Positions 26,363-34,607 of a stretch of DNA of 51,739 nucleotides are shown here, piece by piece. How positions within the stretch are numbered: position 1 is the stretch's first letter; each line of letters begins with the position of its first letter. The notes beneath the pieces were generated by a model. It was not told the DNA's origin and did not search any database. It worked only from the letters and a program-made list of their open reading frames with translations. Source of the DNA: Lachnospiraceae bacterium UBA7054 (GTDB taxonomy: Bacteria > Bacillota > Clostridia > Lachnospirales > Lachnospiraceae); NCBI GenBank assembly GCA_002492725.1, contig DLAF01000039.1:1-51739 (forward strand). The letters are read 5' to 3'. The position numbers and the translations under genes are program-made.

Positions 26363-27112
26363 ATGAGCGTTATTTCAATGAAGCAGTTACTGGAGGCGGG
26401 CGTCCACTTCGGACACCAGACCAGAAGATGGAACCCCAAGATGGCTCCTTACATCTTTACCGAGAGAAACGGTATCCACATCATTGATCTGCAGAAATCT
26501 GTGGGTAAGGTGGACGAGGCTTACAAGGCGGTATTTGACGTGGTGGCGCAGGGCGGCACGATCCTTTTTGTGGGAACCAAGAAGCAGGCGCAGGATGCGG
26601 TCAAGACTGAGGCGGAGCGCTGCGGTATGTACTATGTCAATGAGAGATGGCTGGGCGGTATGCTCACCAATTTTAAGACGATCCAGTCCAGAATCGAGAG
26701 ATTGAAAGCAATCGAGAGAATGAGCGAGGACGGTACGTTCGATGTGCTTCCTAAAAAGGAAGTCATTCAGATCAAGAAAGAGTGGGAAAAACTGGAAAAG
26801 AATCTGGGTGGTATCAAGAACATGACCAGAACGCCTGACTGTATCTTTGTAGTAGATCCCAAAAAGGAAAGAATCTGCGTACAGGAGGCGCATGCGCTGG
26901 GCATCACCCTGATCGGTATCGGCGATACGAACTGTGATCCGGAGGAACTTGATTATATTATCCCCGGCAACGATGATGCAATCCGTGCGGTGAAACTGAT
27001 CGTGTCCAAGATGGCTGACGCTGTAGTAGAGGCAAACCAGGGCGCGGAGGCTGACGACTATGCGGCAGAAGCTGAGGCGGAGAAAGTAGAAGAAACCGAC
27101 GAAGAGGCATAA
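26363..27112 (+). CDS. rpsB: Small ribosomal subunit protein uS2
   Basis: A 249-residue ribosomal protein S2. I start it at ATG 26363 (MSVISMKQLLEAGVHFGHQ), with GGAGGG 8 nt upstream; an upstream in-frame ATG at 26273 would translate the structured leader. Conserved stretches include RRWNPKMAPYIF, GTKKQAQ, NERWLGGMLTNF and DPKKERICVQEA. The C-terminal tail is acidic. It forms an operon with tsf, 67 nt downstream, as in nearly all bacteria. Confidence 0.97.
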   Translation: MSVISMKQLLEAGVHFGHQTRRWNPKMAPYIFTERNGIHIIDLQKSVGKVDEAYKAVFDVVAQGGTILFVGTKKQAQDAVKTEAERCGMYYVNERWLGGMLTNFKTIQSRIERLKAIERMSEDGTFDVLPKKEVIQIKKEWEKLEKNLGGIKNMTRTPDCIFVVDPKKERICVQEAHALGITLIGIGDTNCDPEELDYIIPGNDDAIRAVKLIVSKMADAVVEANQGAEADDYAAEAEAEKVEETDEEA

Positions 27113-27179
27113 AGGTTTGGAAACCCGATGCGGGCTGAACGGTAACGTATTGAAGCAGATCATTCAGGAGGAAAAATAG

Positions 27180-28250
27180 ATGGCAATTACAGCGGCAATG
27201 GTAAAAGAGTTAAGAGAGATGACCGGTGCGGGTATGATGGAATGTAAAAAAGCGCTTACCGAAACCGATGGTAATATTGATGAAGCAGTTGAAGTATTAA
27301 GAAAAAGCGGTGCAGCAAAGGCGGAGAAGAAAGCAAGCCGTATTGCGGCTGAAGGTATCTGCCGGGTTGCTATTCATGAAAATAAGGCGGCAGTTGTAGA
27401 GGTTAATTCCGAAACAGACTTCGTTGCAAAGAATGAAGTGTTTCAGACTTTTGTACAGGCAGTTGCCGATAAGGCACTTGCATCTGGCATGGAAAAGGCC
27501 GGTGATGGGGAAGATGTCGCTGAGATCCTTGGAATGAAGGAGGAGTTAAACGAAAAAACTTTGACAATTGGCGAAAAGCTTTCAATCAGAAGATTTGAAT
27601 GCGTTTCTGCAGATTGTGTTGCTTCTTATATCCATGCCGGCGGAAAAATCGGTGTCCTTGTAGCTGCGAATGGGGATGCATCTGATGAAACAAAGACAGC
27701 GCTTACCAATGTGGCAATGCAGATTGCAGCTATGAGTCCCAAGTATATCTCAAGAAATGATATTTCTGCAGAGGAACTTGCCAAGTTAAGAGACATTACG
27801 CTTGAAAGCTCATTAAATGACCCGTTCTCACTTCCTAAGCCTATTTTACAGGGACTTCTTGAGAAGGCTGTTTCAGGCGTATGGAGCGAGGAAGATGTTG
27901 CGATTTATGAAGAGAAGAAGAGCAACATGAACTATTTACCGAATTTCCTCTCTAAGGAAGCGGCAGCACAGCTTGCAGGTCTTGCGCTTGAAGATAAGGA
28001 AGCTATTTCCGGAAATAAGATTTTTACCGGATTGGTAGAGGGACGTGTTTCAAAGCACTTAAAAGAAATCTGCTTACTTGACCAGACTTATGTGAGGGCT
28101 GAGGATGGAAAGCAGACTGTTGCAGCATACCTTGCTTCTGTCAATAAAGCAATTGTCATTGAAAAGATTGTTCGCTTTGAAGTCGGCGAGGGTATGGAGA
28201 AGAAGTCAGAGAACTTTGCGGAAGAAGTTGCAAAGCAGATGAACGGCTAA
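27180..28250 (+). CDS. tsf: Translation elongation factor Ts, probably acquired
   Basis: A 356-residue EF-Ts, the nucleotide exchange factor for EF-Tu. The N-terminal UBA-like domain (ELREMTGAGMMECKKAL) and the TDFVAKN core motif are intact. It is longer than the usual 200-310 residues; the extra 40-50 residues fall around 210-270, between the PKYISR segment and the EICLLDQTYV segment. The gene is visibly AT-richer than its neighbours: four sampled 60-nt lines average near 40% GC, against about 50% around it, with different codon choice. A second copy of its last codons lies just downstream (28277-28304), suggesting replacement of an older tsf. Confidence 0.95.
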   Translation: MAITAAMVKELREMTGAGMMECKKALTETDGNIDEAVEVLRKSGAAKAEKKASRIAAEGICRVAIHENKAAVVEVNSETDFVAKNEVFQTFVQAVADKALASGMEKAGDGEDVAEILGMKEELNEKTLTIGEKLSIRRFECVSADCVASYIHAGGKIGVLVAANGDASDETKTALTNVAMQIAAMSPKYISRNDISAEELAKLRDITLESSLNDPFSLPKPILQGLLEKAVSGVWSEEDVAIYEEKKSNMNYLPNFLSKEAAAQLAGLALEDKEAISGNKIFTGLVEGRVSKHLKEICLLDQTYVRAEDGKQTVAAYLASVNKAIVIEKIVRFEVGEGMEKKSENFAEEVAKQMNG

Positions 28251-28263
28251 ACAAATGTAGAAG

Positions 28264-28283
28264 CCACTTCCTTAAGGAAGTGG
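28264..28283. repeat. Perfect 20-nt palindrome after tsf
   Basis: The sequence ccacttccttaaggaagtgg is fully self-complementary and lies 13 nt after the tsf stop. Its right half merges into the leftover tsf tail. It has no T-run, so it is not a usual terminator. Hairpins of this general look occur at IS200/IS605-type element ends, but no transposase is nearby. Confidence 0.7.
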
Positions 28284-28304
28284 GCAAAACAGATGAACGG
28301 CTGA
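28277..28304 (+). pseudogene. Remnant 3' end of a previous tsf gene
   Basis: The segment 28284-28304 matches the last 21 nt of the intact tsf (28230-28250) at 19 of 21 positions and, read in frame, encodes Ala-Lys-Gln-Met-Asn-Gly-stop, the same final residues. Just before it, gaagtgg matches the preceding Glu-Val codons with one extra G. It is followed 12 nt later by the operon terminator, the spacing expected for the original tsf end. The simplest reading is that an incoming tsf replaced the native gene but left its tail. A local duplication is the alternative. Confidence 0.65.
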
Positions 28305-28315
28305 AAGAAATAATT

Positions 28316-28358
28316 AGGCATCATTACGTATCTTTGTTATAGGTAATGATGCCTTTTT
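28316..28358 (+). terminator. Intrinsic terminator of rpsB-tsf
   Basis: A perfect 12-bp stem (aggcatcattac, 28316-28327; gtaatgatgcct, 28343-28354) with a 15-nt loop and five Ts (28354-28358). It ends the rpsB-tsf operon. Confidence 0.93.
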
Positions 28359-28432
28359 GTCACAGGAAGAAATCTTTGACGAAAAAATTTCAGGTATTTT
28401 TCACAAAAATTCTTTTCGTAATTCCTCAGATA

Positions 28433-28441
28433 TGATATAGT
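28433..28441 (+). promoter_or_regulatory. Extended -10 promoter for the deacetylase gene
   Basis: TGATATAGT (28433-28441) is a consensus-like extended -10 element; the -35 region (TTTTCG, 17 nt upstream) is poor. It lies 38 nt before the deacetylase start and after the rpsB-tsf terminator. Confidence 0.5.
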
Positions 28442-28478
28442 ATAAGAGAATGTGGGATAAGAGAGTACAAAGGAGCCG

Positions 28479-29402
28479 ATGAAGATGGATGCGGGACAGG
28501 ATGCACATTTTCAGTTGATGAAACGGCTGCTCGTTATCATTCCGCTTTCCATGATACTGATTTTATCGACGCTGTGTGTGATTCTGGGCGTAGGTCTCTA
28601 TGATGCGAGGCGGCAGTTAAAGGAGCTTCGGGAAGAAACAGTCCCGGCGATGGCGCAGGATCAGCCTGCAGAGGAAGGAGAACAAAGCGGAGCGCTGTAC
28701 ACGGCTTCCGGTGTGAATGAGTCTGAGCGCAGCGTATCCGATGCAGAGGACGCGGCGGACAAAGAAGGAGACGGCGGCAGGAAGGTATATTTGACCTTTG
28801 ATGACGGCCCCAGCAGCAACACCGGTGAGATTTTGGATATCCTGGCGGCGTACGATGTGAAAGCGACCTTCTTTGTAGTGGGGAAGCCGGAAGAAAAATA
28901 TCAGCCGTTATACAAAAGAATCGTGGAGGAGGGGCACACGCTGGCGATGCACTCCTACAGTCATAAATATAATGAGATTTATCAATCTAGGGAAAGCTAT
29001 ATAGAAGATCTTACAAAACTGCAGGAATTTCTTTATGAGACCACGGGTGTCTGGTGCAGATACTGCAGATTTCCGGGCGGCAGCAGCAATACGGTCAGCA
29101 GAGTGGACATGCATGAACTGATTGCTTATCTGGAAGAGCAGGACATGACTTATTATGATTGGAATGTGTCTTCCGGGGATGCCTCTGCGTCTTATATCAG
29201 TCCGGAGGCAGTTGTGAGAAATTCTACCGCGAGACTTGCGGAGTTTAGCGAGGCGATCATTCTGCTTCACGACGCTTCGGATAAGGATTCAACAGTACAG
29301 GCTTTGCCGAAGTTGATCGAGAAGATACAGGCGATGGAGGATACGAAGATCGTTCCAATCACAGATGAGACGGAACCGATTCATCATATCAGCAATGATT
29401 AA
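28479..29402 (+). CDS. Membrane-anchored polysaccharide deacetylase (NodB domain)
   Basis: A 307-residue protein with a membrane anchor (about 16-40), a charged linker and an extracytoplasmic NodB deacetylase domain (about 100-295). All five motifs are present: TFDDGP (metal Asp108, base Asp109), H158-S-Y-S-H162, R197-F-P-G-G-S, D227-W-N-V and L263-H-D. It probably removes acetyl groups from GlcNAc in peptidoglycan or a surface polysaccharide, which often gives lysozyme resistance. It is 19 nt from a bactofilin gene. The pair interrupts the usual rpsB-tsf-pyrH order. AAAGGAG lies 5 nt before the ATG. Confidence 0.92.
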   Translation: MKMDAGQDAHFQLMKRLLVIIPLSMILILSTLCVILGVGLYDARRQLKELREETVPAMAQDQPAEEGEQSGALYTASGVNESERSVSDAEDAADKEGDGGRKVYLTFDDGPSSNTGEILDILAAYDVKATFFVVGKPEEKYQPLYKRIVEEGHTLAMHSYSHKYNEIYQSRESYIEDLTKLQEFLYETTGVWCRYCRFPGGSSNTVSRVDMHELIAYLEEQDMTYYDWNVSSGDASASYISPEAVVRNSTARLAEFSEAIILLHDASDKDSTVQALPKLIEKIQAMEDTKIVPITDETEPIHHISND

Positions 29403-29420
29403 AGAATGGAGGATTAGGGA

Positions 29421-30407
29421 ATGGGTTTTTTTACGGATTTAAAAGATGACTTATCCCAGGCAGTCAATGAGCTGATGCCCGAAGAGGAGCTGGCGGCTCA
29501 GGGACAGTCAGGAGAAGCGGCAGCCGGCAAAGCGGCTGCAGACGACGCGCTCGCATCCGTGGATCTGAGCGGCATGCTGGATAAGATAGAGGAGATGGGA
29601 GACCTTGGAGCGATAGCCGATGCAGAGCCTGCACCCGCGCAAGATTCGGTAGTCGAAGAAGTCGTGATGCCGGAGGCGGTGATTGAGGAGGCTTTGGTCG
29701 AAGAACCGCTGATGGAAGAAGTTTTGACGGCGGAGCCGGTCGTTGAGGAAGTTGTGATACCGGAGCCGGTAATCGAAGAGAATGCAGCCGCAGAGACGGC
29801 AGCAGAGGAAGTAATAGAGGAAATCAAGGAAGAGGAGGCAGAACCCGAAATGGCAGAGGAAATCGTAGCAGAGGCAACCGCAGAGAAAGAGGAAAACGGC
29901 GGAGGGAAAGGAAAGGCAATGGAAGTACAGGCAAATCGCGTGGCAGTAGACGAGACGGCAGTGGTGACGGAAGGTATGACAATAACAGGTGATATCGTAT
30001 CAGAGGGTTCCATGGAGCTGATCGGTACGGTAAACGGAAATTTGGATATCCTTGGTAAGCTGAATATCACCGGTACGATTCAGGGTAATTCCAAGGCGGC
30101 TGAGATTTTCGCTGAGGGTGCGAAGATCACCGGCGAGGTGAACAGTGCCGGCAGTGTAAAGATCGGCCAAAGTTCCGTTGTGATCGGTAATATCACGGCT
30201 ACCAGCGCAGTGGTCGCAGGTGCAGTCAAGGGCGATATCGACGTGCAGGGCCCCGTTATTCTGGATACCACGGCAATCGTAATGGGCAATATCAAGTCCA
30301 AATCCGTACAGATCAACAACGGTGCGGTGATCGAAGGTATGTGTTCTCAGTGCTATGCGGATGTGAATCCGACCTCCTTCTTTGAAGAGTTCAAAAAGAA
30401 AAAATAA
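29421..30407 (+). CDS. Bactofilin-type cytoskeletal protein
   Basis: A 328-residue protein. The C-terminal half (about 175-315) is a bactofilin (polymer-forming) domain of regular Gly/Val/Asn beta repeats, for example MELIGTVNGNLDILGKLNI and VIGNITATSAVVAGAVKG. Residues 20-165 form an unusual very acidic Ala/Glu/Val/Pro extension with repeats such as EPVVEEVV, likely disordered. Bactofilins self-assemble into filaments at the membrane and often localise cell-wall enzymes, which fits the deacetylase gene directly upstream. The C terminus ends in a short lysine tail. The ATG is preceded by GGAGGATTAGGGA. Confidence 0.9.
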   Translation: MGFFTDLKDDLSQAVNELMPEEELAAQGQSGEAAAGKAAADDALASVDLSGMLDKIEEMGDLGAIADAEPAPAQDSVVEEVVMPEAVIEEALVEEPLMEEVLTAEPVVEEVVIPEPVIEENAAAETAAEEVIEEIKEEEAEPEMAEEIVAEATAEKEENGGGKGKAMEVQANRVAVDETAVVTEGMTITGDIVSEGSMELIGTVNGNLDILGKLNITGTIQGNSKAAEIFAEGAKITGEVNSAGSVKIGQSSVVIGNITATSAVVAGAVKGDIDVQGPVILDTTAIVMGNIKSKSVQINNGAVIEGMCSQCYADVNPTSFFEEFKKKK

Positions 30408-30441
30408 CTCCTGATATCATCGGGAAGGAATTGACGCAGAA

Positions 30442-31152
30442 ATGGGGAATAACATGAAGCGTATACTCTTAAAACTGAGCGGAGAAGCCCTGGCAGGCGA
30501 TAAAAAGATGGGTTTTGATGAGGAGACGGTACGGCGTGTGGCTTTACAGGTGAAGCAGCTTGTAGACGACGGTATCCAGGTGGGGATCGTGATTGGCGGC
30601 GGTAATTTTTGGCGCGGACGTTCCAGCGAAAATATCGATCGGACGAAGGCGGATCAGATCGGGATGCTTGCCACGATCATGAACTGTATCTATGTGTCGG
30701 AAATCTTTCGTTCCGCAGGTATGATGACCGCGGTTTTAACGCCCTTTGAGTGCGGTTCCTTTACCAAACTGTTTTCCAAGGACAGGGCAAACAAATATTT
30801 TTCCAGAAATATGGTGGTCTTCTTTGCAGGTGGAACGGGGCATCCCTACTTTTCAACGGACACCGGCGTGGTGCTGCGGGCCGTCGAGGTGGATGCGGAT
30901 GTGATCCTCTTGGCCAAGGCGGTGGACGGCGTCTATGACGACGATCCGCGGAGCAATCCGAACGCCAGGAAATATGATGAAGTTTCGATTGATGAGGTGA
31001 TTGCCAAAAATCTTCAGGTGGTGGATATGACGGCCTCCATTTTGGCAAGGGATAATAAAATGCCCATGTGGGTGTTTGGGCTGAATGAAGAAAACAGCAT
31101 TGTAAACACCATGAAGGGTGAGTTTAACGGCACAAAAGTGATTGTGGAATGA
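30442..31152 (+). CDS. pyrH: UMP kinase
   Basis: A 236-residue bacterial UMP kinase converting UMP to UDP. It has LLKLSGEALAG at the start, GGGNFWRGR, and DGVYDDDPRSNP near the middle, all family signatures. The length is standard. An ATG 12 nt further in (30454, MKRILLKLSGEAL) has GGGG 6 nt before it and is a plausible alternative start. It belongs to the pyrH-frr-uppS-cdsA-dxr-rseP order conserved in Firmicutes. Confidence 0.96.
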   Translation: MGNNMKRILLKLSGEALAGDKKMGFDEETVRRVALQVKQLVDDGIQVGIVIGGGNFWRGRSSENIDRTKADQIGMLATIMNCIYVSEIFRSAGMMTAVLTPFECGSFTKLFSKDRANKYFSRNMVVFFAGGTGHPYFSTDTGVVLRAVEVDADVILLAKAVDGVYDDDPRSNPNARKYDEVSIDEVIAKNLQVVDMTASILARDNKMPMWVFGLNEENSIVNTMKGEFNGTKVIVE

Positions 31153-31171
31153 TAAGTCGGAGGAGTTTAGT

Positions 31172-31723
31172 ATGGATGATAGACTAAAGCCCTATGAGGA
31201 AAAAATGCAGAAGTCCTATGACTTTCTGGTAAACGATTTGGGTACGATCCGTGCCGGGCGCGCGAATCCCCATGTCCTCGATAAGATCAAGGTGGATTAT
31301 TATGGAACGCCCACGCCGATTCAGCAGGTGGGAAATATCACGGTTCCCGAGGCGAGGATTCTGCAGATTGCTCCTTGGGAAAAAAGCCTGATCAAGGAGA
31401 TTGAGAAGGCGATCATGGCGTCGGATGTGGGTATTACGCCGACGAACGACGGTTCGCTGATACGTCTGGTTTTCCCGGAGCTTACGGAGGAGCGCCGTAA
31501 AGATCTGGTGAAGGATATTAAGAAGCGGGGCGAGGATAATAAGGTGGCAATCCGCAACACGAGGCGGGATGGTAACGATGCATTGAAGAAGCTGGCAAAA
31601 ACCGAAGTCTCGGAGGATGAGATCAAGGAACTGGAAGAGAAGTTACAGAAACTGACGGACAAGTTTATCAAGGATGTGGATAAACTGGTGGAGGAGAAAT
31701 CCAAAGAAATCCTGACTGTGTAA
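31172..31723 (+). CDS. frr: Ribosome recycling factor
   Basis: A 183-residue RRF, which splits post-termination ribosomes with EF-G. I chose ATG 31172 (MDDRLKPYEEKMQKSYDF) because GGAGGAG is 7 nt before it; an upstream TTG overlaps pyrH. Family stretches include LGTIRAGRANPHVLDKI, YYGTPTPIQQV and RNTRRDGNDALKKL. The length is standard for RRF. The gene follows pyrH by 19 nt. Confidence 0.97.
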   Translation: MDDRLKPYEEKMQKSYDFLVNDLGTIRAGRANPHVLDKIKVDYYGTPTPIQQVGNITVPEARILQIAPWEKSLIKEIEKAIMASDVGITPTNDGSLIRLVFPELTEERRKDLVKDIKKRGEDNKVAIRNTRRDGNDALKKLAKTEVSEDEIKELEEKLQKLTDKFIKDVDKLVEEKSKEILTV

Positions 31724-31731
31724 CACATTAG

Positions 31732-31767
31732 AGGGGCTTACAGAATGCGAGATTCTGTTGCCCCTTT
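31732..31767 (+). terminator. Possible intrinsic terminator after frr
   Basis: An outer stem aggggc (31732-31737) with gcccct (31760-31765) and an inner stem cagaat (31741-31746) with attctg (31752-31757), followed by a short, interrupted T stretch. It may attenuate rather than stop transcription into uppS. Confidence 0.55.
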
Positions 31768-31809
31768 CCGTTTAGAGGTTTACATAATTTATTCAAAAAA
31801 GGGGTAATT

Positions 31810-32526
31810 ATGGCAGAAGAAACGAAGATTCCACAGCATGTCGCCATTATCCTGGACGGTAATGGCAGATGGGCCAAGAGTAAGGGAATGCCCAGAAATT
31901 ACGGTCATGTGCAGGGGGCCAAGACGGTAGAGGTCATCTGTGAGGAGGCCTATCGCATGGGGATTCAGTACCTGACGGTGTACGCCTTCAGCACGGAAAA
32001 CTGGAACCGGCCTGCGGACGAAGTGGATGCGCTGATGGGACTTTTGCGAGGTTATATGAAGACCTGCTTAAAGACGGCAGCAAAAAATAACATGTGTGTG
32101 CGTGTGATCGGGGAGAAATCCCGGCTGGATGCGGATATCAGAAAACGGATCGGAGAGCTGGAGGAGGCCACGCGGGACAACACGGGGCTTCATTTTCAGA
32201 TTGCCATCAATTACGGTGGCAGGGACGAGATTGTGCGTGCTGTGAGGACATTAGCCGGACAGGTGAAAGAAGGGACGCTTTCTCCGGAAAAGATAACGGA
32301 AGCGTGCTTTGCAGATGCCTTGGATACGCGGGGGATTCCTGAGCCGGATCTTTTGATCCGTACCTGCAATGAACAGAGAATCTCGAACTTCCTGCTCTGG
32401 CAGTTGGCTTATACGGAGTTTTATTTTACGCCCGTGGCCTGGCCTGATTTTACGAAAGAAGAATTGGAAAAGGCTGTGGAAGCATATAATAAGAGGGACA
32501 GACGATACGGTCTGGTCACGGAATAG
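31810..32526 (+). CDS. uppS: Undecaprenyl diphosphate synthase
   Basis: A 238-residue cis-prenyltransferase making the C55 lipid carrier for wall synthesis. Catalytic Asp16 is in IILDGNGRWAKSKG. RPADEVDALMGLL and the C-terminal RISNFLLWQLAYTEFYF (substrate-binding) are present. The start ATG follows AGGGGTAATT. It precedes cdsA by 8 nt. Confidence 0.96.
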   Translation: MAEETKIPQHVAIILDGNGRWAKSKGMPRNYGHVQGAKTVEVICEEAYRMGIQYLTVYAFSTENWNRPADEVDALMGLLRGYMKTCLKTAAKNNMCVRVIGEKSRLDADIRKRIGELEEATRDNTGLHFQIAINYGGRDEIVRAVRTLAGQVKEGTLSPEKITEACFADALDTRGIPEPDLLIRTCNEQRISNFLLWQLAYTEFYFTPVAWPDFTKEELEKAVEAYNKRDRRYGLVTE

Positions 32527-32534
32527 GGGGCACT

Positions 32535-33380
32535 ATGTTTCGTACAAGACTACTGAGCGGTATTGTGCTGGTGGCAGTTGCGCTGGCAGTTTTTCTTGCG
32601 GGCGGATCGCTTTTGGCGCTGGTGATTTTCTTTCTTTCCGTGGTTGCCTATCAGGAACTGACGACAGCCTGCAAGGTGCGGGGGGAAAAAATGACGCCGG
32701 GTGCTCCGGTTATTGTGGGTTTGGTAATGACACTTTTGTACTATGCGATGATTGGGCTGGCCCTGGCAGTGGATATCCAGACGGTTTATCCGGCGATGAT
32801 CGTCGTGATCGTGGCGGCATTCCTTGCTTTTTTGTTCGTCTATGTGTTTACGTTTCCGAAGTACCATGCCAATCAGATCATGTCAGCTATGTTTTCCTTC
32901 CTCTACGGACCTGTGATGCTGTCTTTTCTCTATCTGCTGCGGGAGGGGTTTGACGACGGAATCTATCTGGTGTGGTTTGTGTTTCTGGCTTCCTGGGGGA
33001 GCGACACCTGCGCCTACTGTGTGGGTGTACTGATCGGAAAGCACAAGATGACGCCGAACTTAAGCCCGAAAAAGACAGTGGAAGGTGCAGTAGGGGGCGT
33101 TCTTGGTGCAGCGATTCTGTTTGCGGTATATACGCACTTTGTGATCAATGTTTATACGACAATCACATTGTCACTGCCCTTCGCGGCGGTTCTTGGTGCG
33201 GCGGGGGCGCTTGTCTCCATGGTAGGGGATCTGGCGGCTTCAGCGGTGAAGCGGGATCATGAGATCAAAGATTACGGGAAACTGATACCGGGACACGGCG
33301 GGATCATGGATCGATTCGACAGCGTGATTGTCGCGGCACCGATCGTTTTTATCGGTATCAGCCTGATGATGAATTTATGA
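32535..33380 (+). CDS. cdsA: Phosphatidate cytidylyltransferase
   Basis: A 281-residue membrane enzyme making CDP-diacylglycerol for phospholipid synthesis. About eight hydrophobic segments are seen. The CdsA signature is in the C-terminal part: GDLAASAVKRDHEIKDYGK followed by PGHGGIMDRFDS. It sits between uppS and dxr, the common Firmicute order. Confidence 0.96.
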   Translation: MFRTRLLSGIVLVAVALAVFLAGGSLLALVIFFLSVVAYQELTTACKVRGEKMTPGAPVIVGLVMTLLYYAMIGLALAVDIQTVYPAMIVVIVAAFLAFLFVYVFTFPKYHANQIMSAMFSFLYGPVMLSFLYLLREGFDDGIYLVWFVFLASWGSDTCAYCVGVLIGKHKMTPNLSPKKTVEGAVGGVLGAAILFAVYTHFVINVYTTITLSLPFAAVLGAAGALVSMVGDLAASAVKRDHEIKDYGKLIPGHGGIMDRFDSVIVAAPIVFIGISLMMNL

Positions 33381-33454
33381 TGTAGTTATCCTGTCACGCT
33401 GCCGGTCACAGGCCGTGTGCAGTTAAAAATCGGGGATAAGTTGGGAGACATAAG

Positions 33455-34603
33455 ATGAAAAAGATTGGTATTTTGGGGTCTACTGGCTCGATTGGCACGC
33501 AAACACTGGAAATTGTCAGGAAGGAGAAAGATTTACAGGTAGTGGCCCTGGCAGCAAATTCCAATGTGAAGCTTATGGAGGCGCAGATCAGAGAATTTAA
33601 GCCAAAGACGGCTGCGCTTTGGGAAGAGGTGGCGGCGGCTGATCTGCGGGAGCGCGTGCGAGATCTGCCCGTGCGGGTGGTAAGCGGCATGGATGGCCTT
33701 TTGGAGGTCGCCACGGAGTCGGATATGAATATCCTGGTCACCGGTATCGTGGGCATGATCGGCATCAGACCGACGATTGCCGCGATTCAGGAGGGAAAGC
33801 ATATCGCTTTGGCAAACAAGGAGACGCTGGTGACGGCGGGACATATCATCATGCCTTTTGCCAGAGAGAGGAATGTTTCCATCCTGCCCGTGGACAGCGA
33901 ACACAGCGCCATTTTTCAGGCGCTGCACGGGGAGAACAGTGCGCGGGTGGAAAAGATCCTGCTCACGGCTTCGGGCGGCCCTTTCCGGGGCAGAACCAGG
34001 GAAGAACTTACGGACATTACTGCGGAGGACGCTTTAAAACACCCGAACTGGACGATGGGGCCAAAGGTCACGATAGATTCCGCTTCTCTTTGCAACAAGG
34101 GACTTGAGGTGATGGAGGCAAAGTGGCTCTTTGATGTGGATTTTTCGCAGATTGAGGTTTTGGTGCATCCCCAGAGTATCCTGCATTCCGCCGTACAGTT
34201 TGCGGACGGTGCCATCGTGGGACAGATGGGCGTGCCGGACATGAAGCTTCCGATTCAGTACGCGCTCTTTTATCCGGACAGACGGCCCATGCAGGGCGGG
34301 CGCGTCGATCTTTGTAAGCTGGGGAGCCTGACGTTTGAAGAGCCTGACACGGAGACCTTCCGGGGGCTTGCACTTGCTTATGAAGCCGGAAAACGGGGCG
34401 GATCAATGCCTACTGTCTTCAATGCGGCCAACGAGAAGGCAGTGACGCTCTTTTTACAGAAAAAAATCCAGTTTTTGCAGATTCCCGAGCTGATCCAGGC
34501 TGCCATGGAATCGCACAGTTATGTGGAAAGCCCCACGGTGGAAGAAATCCTGGAGGTGGAGACACAGACTCACGAATTTATCAGAAGAAAGTTTGGAGAG
34601 TAG
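33455..34603 (+). CDS. dxr: 1-deoxy-D-xylulose 5-phosphate reductoisomerase
   Basis: A 382-residue DXR, which converts DXP to MEP in the non-mevalonate isoprenoid pathway. The NADPH-binding GSTGSIGTQTLEI is at the N terminus. LANKETLVTAG, VDSEHSAIFQ (metal and substrate) and the flexible loop region PNWTMGPKVTIDSAS are present. With ispG downstream the window carries two steps of the same pathway. GGGAG lies 9 nt before the ATG. Confidence 0.96.
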   Translation: MKKIGILGSTGSIGTQTLEIVRKEKDLQVVALAANSNVKLMEAQIREFKPKTAALWEEVAAADLRERVRDLPVRVVSGMDGLLEVATESDMNILVTGIVGMIGIRPTIAAIQEGKHIALANKETLVTAGHIIMPFARERNVSILPVDSEHSAIFQALHGENSARVEKILLTASGGPFRGRTREELTDITAEDALKHPNWTMGPKVTIDSASLCNKGLEVMEAKWLFDVDFSQIEVLVHPQSILHSAVQFADGAIVGQMGVPDMKLPIQYALFYPDRRPMQGGRVDLCKLGSLTFEEPDTETFRGLALAYEAGKRGGSMPTVFNAANEKAVTLFLQKKIQFLQIPELIQAAMESHSYVESPTVEEILEVETQTHEFIRRKFGE

Positions 34604-34607
34604 AAAA

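Noticed and set aside
28455..28480. GCCGAT element suggesting a sigma-28 promoter before the deacetylase
   Set aside because: Spacing to a TAAG box is short, the -10 would overlap the ribosome binding site, and an extended -10 vegetative promoter is better placed.
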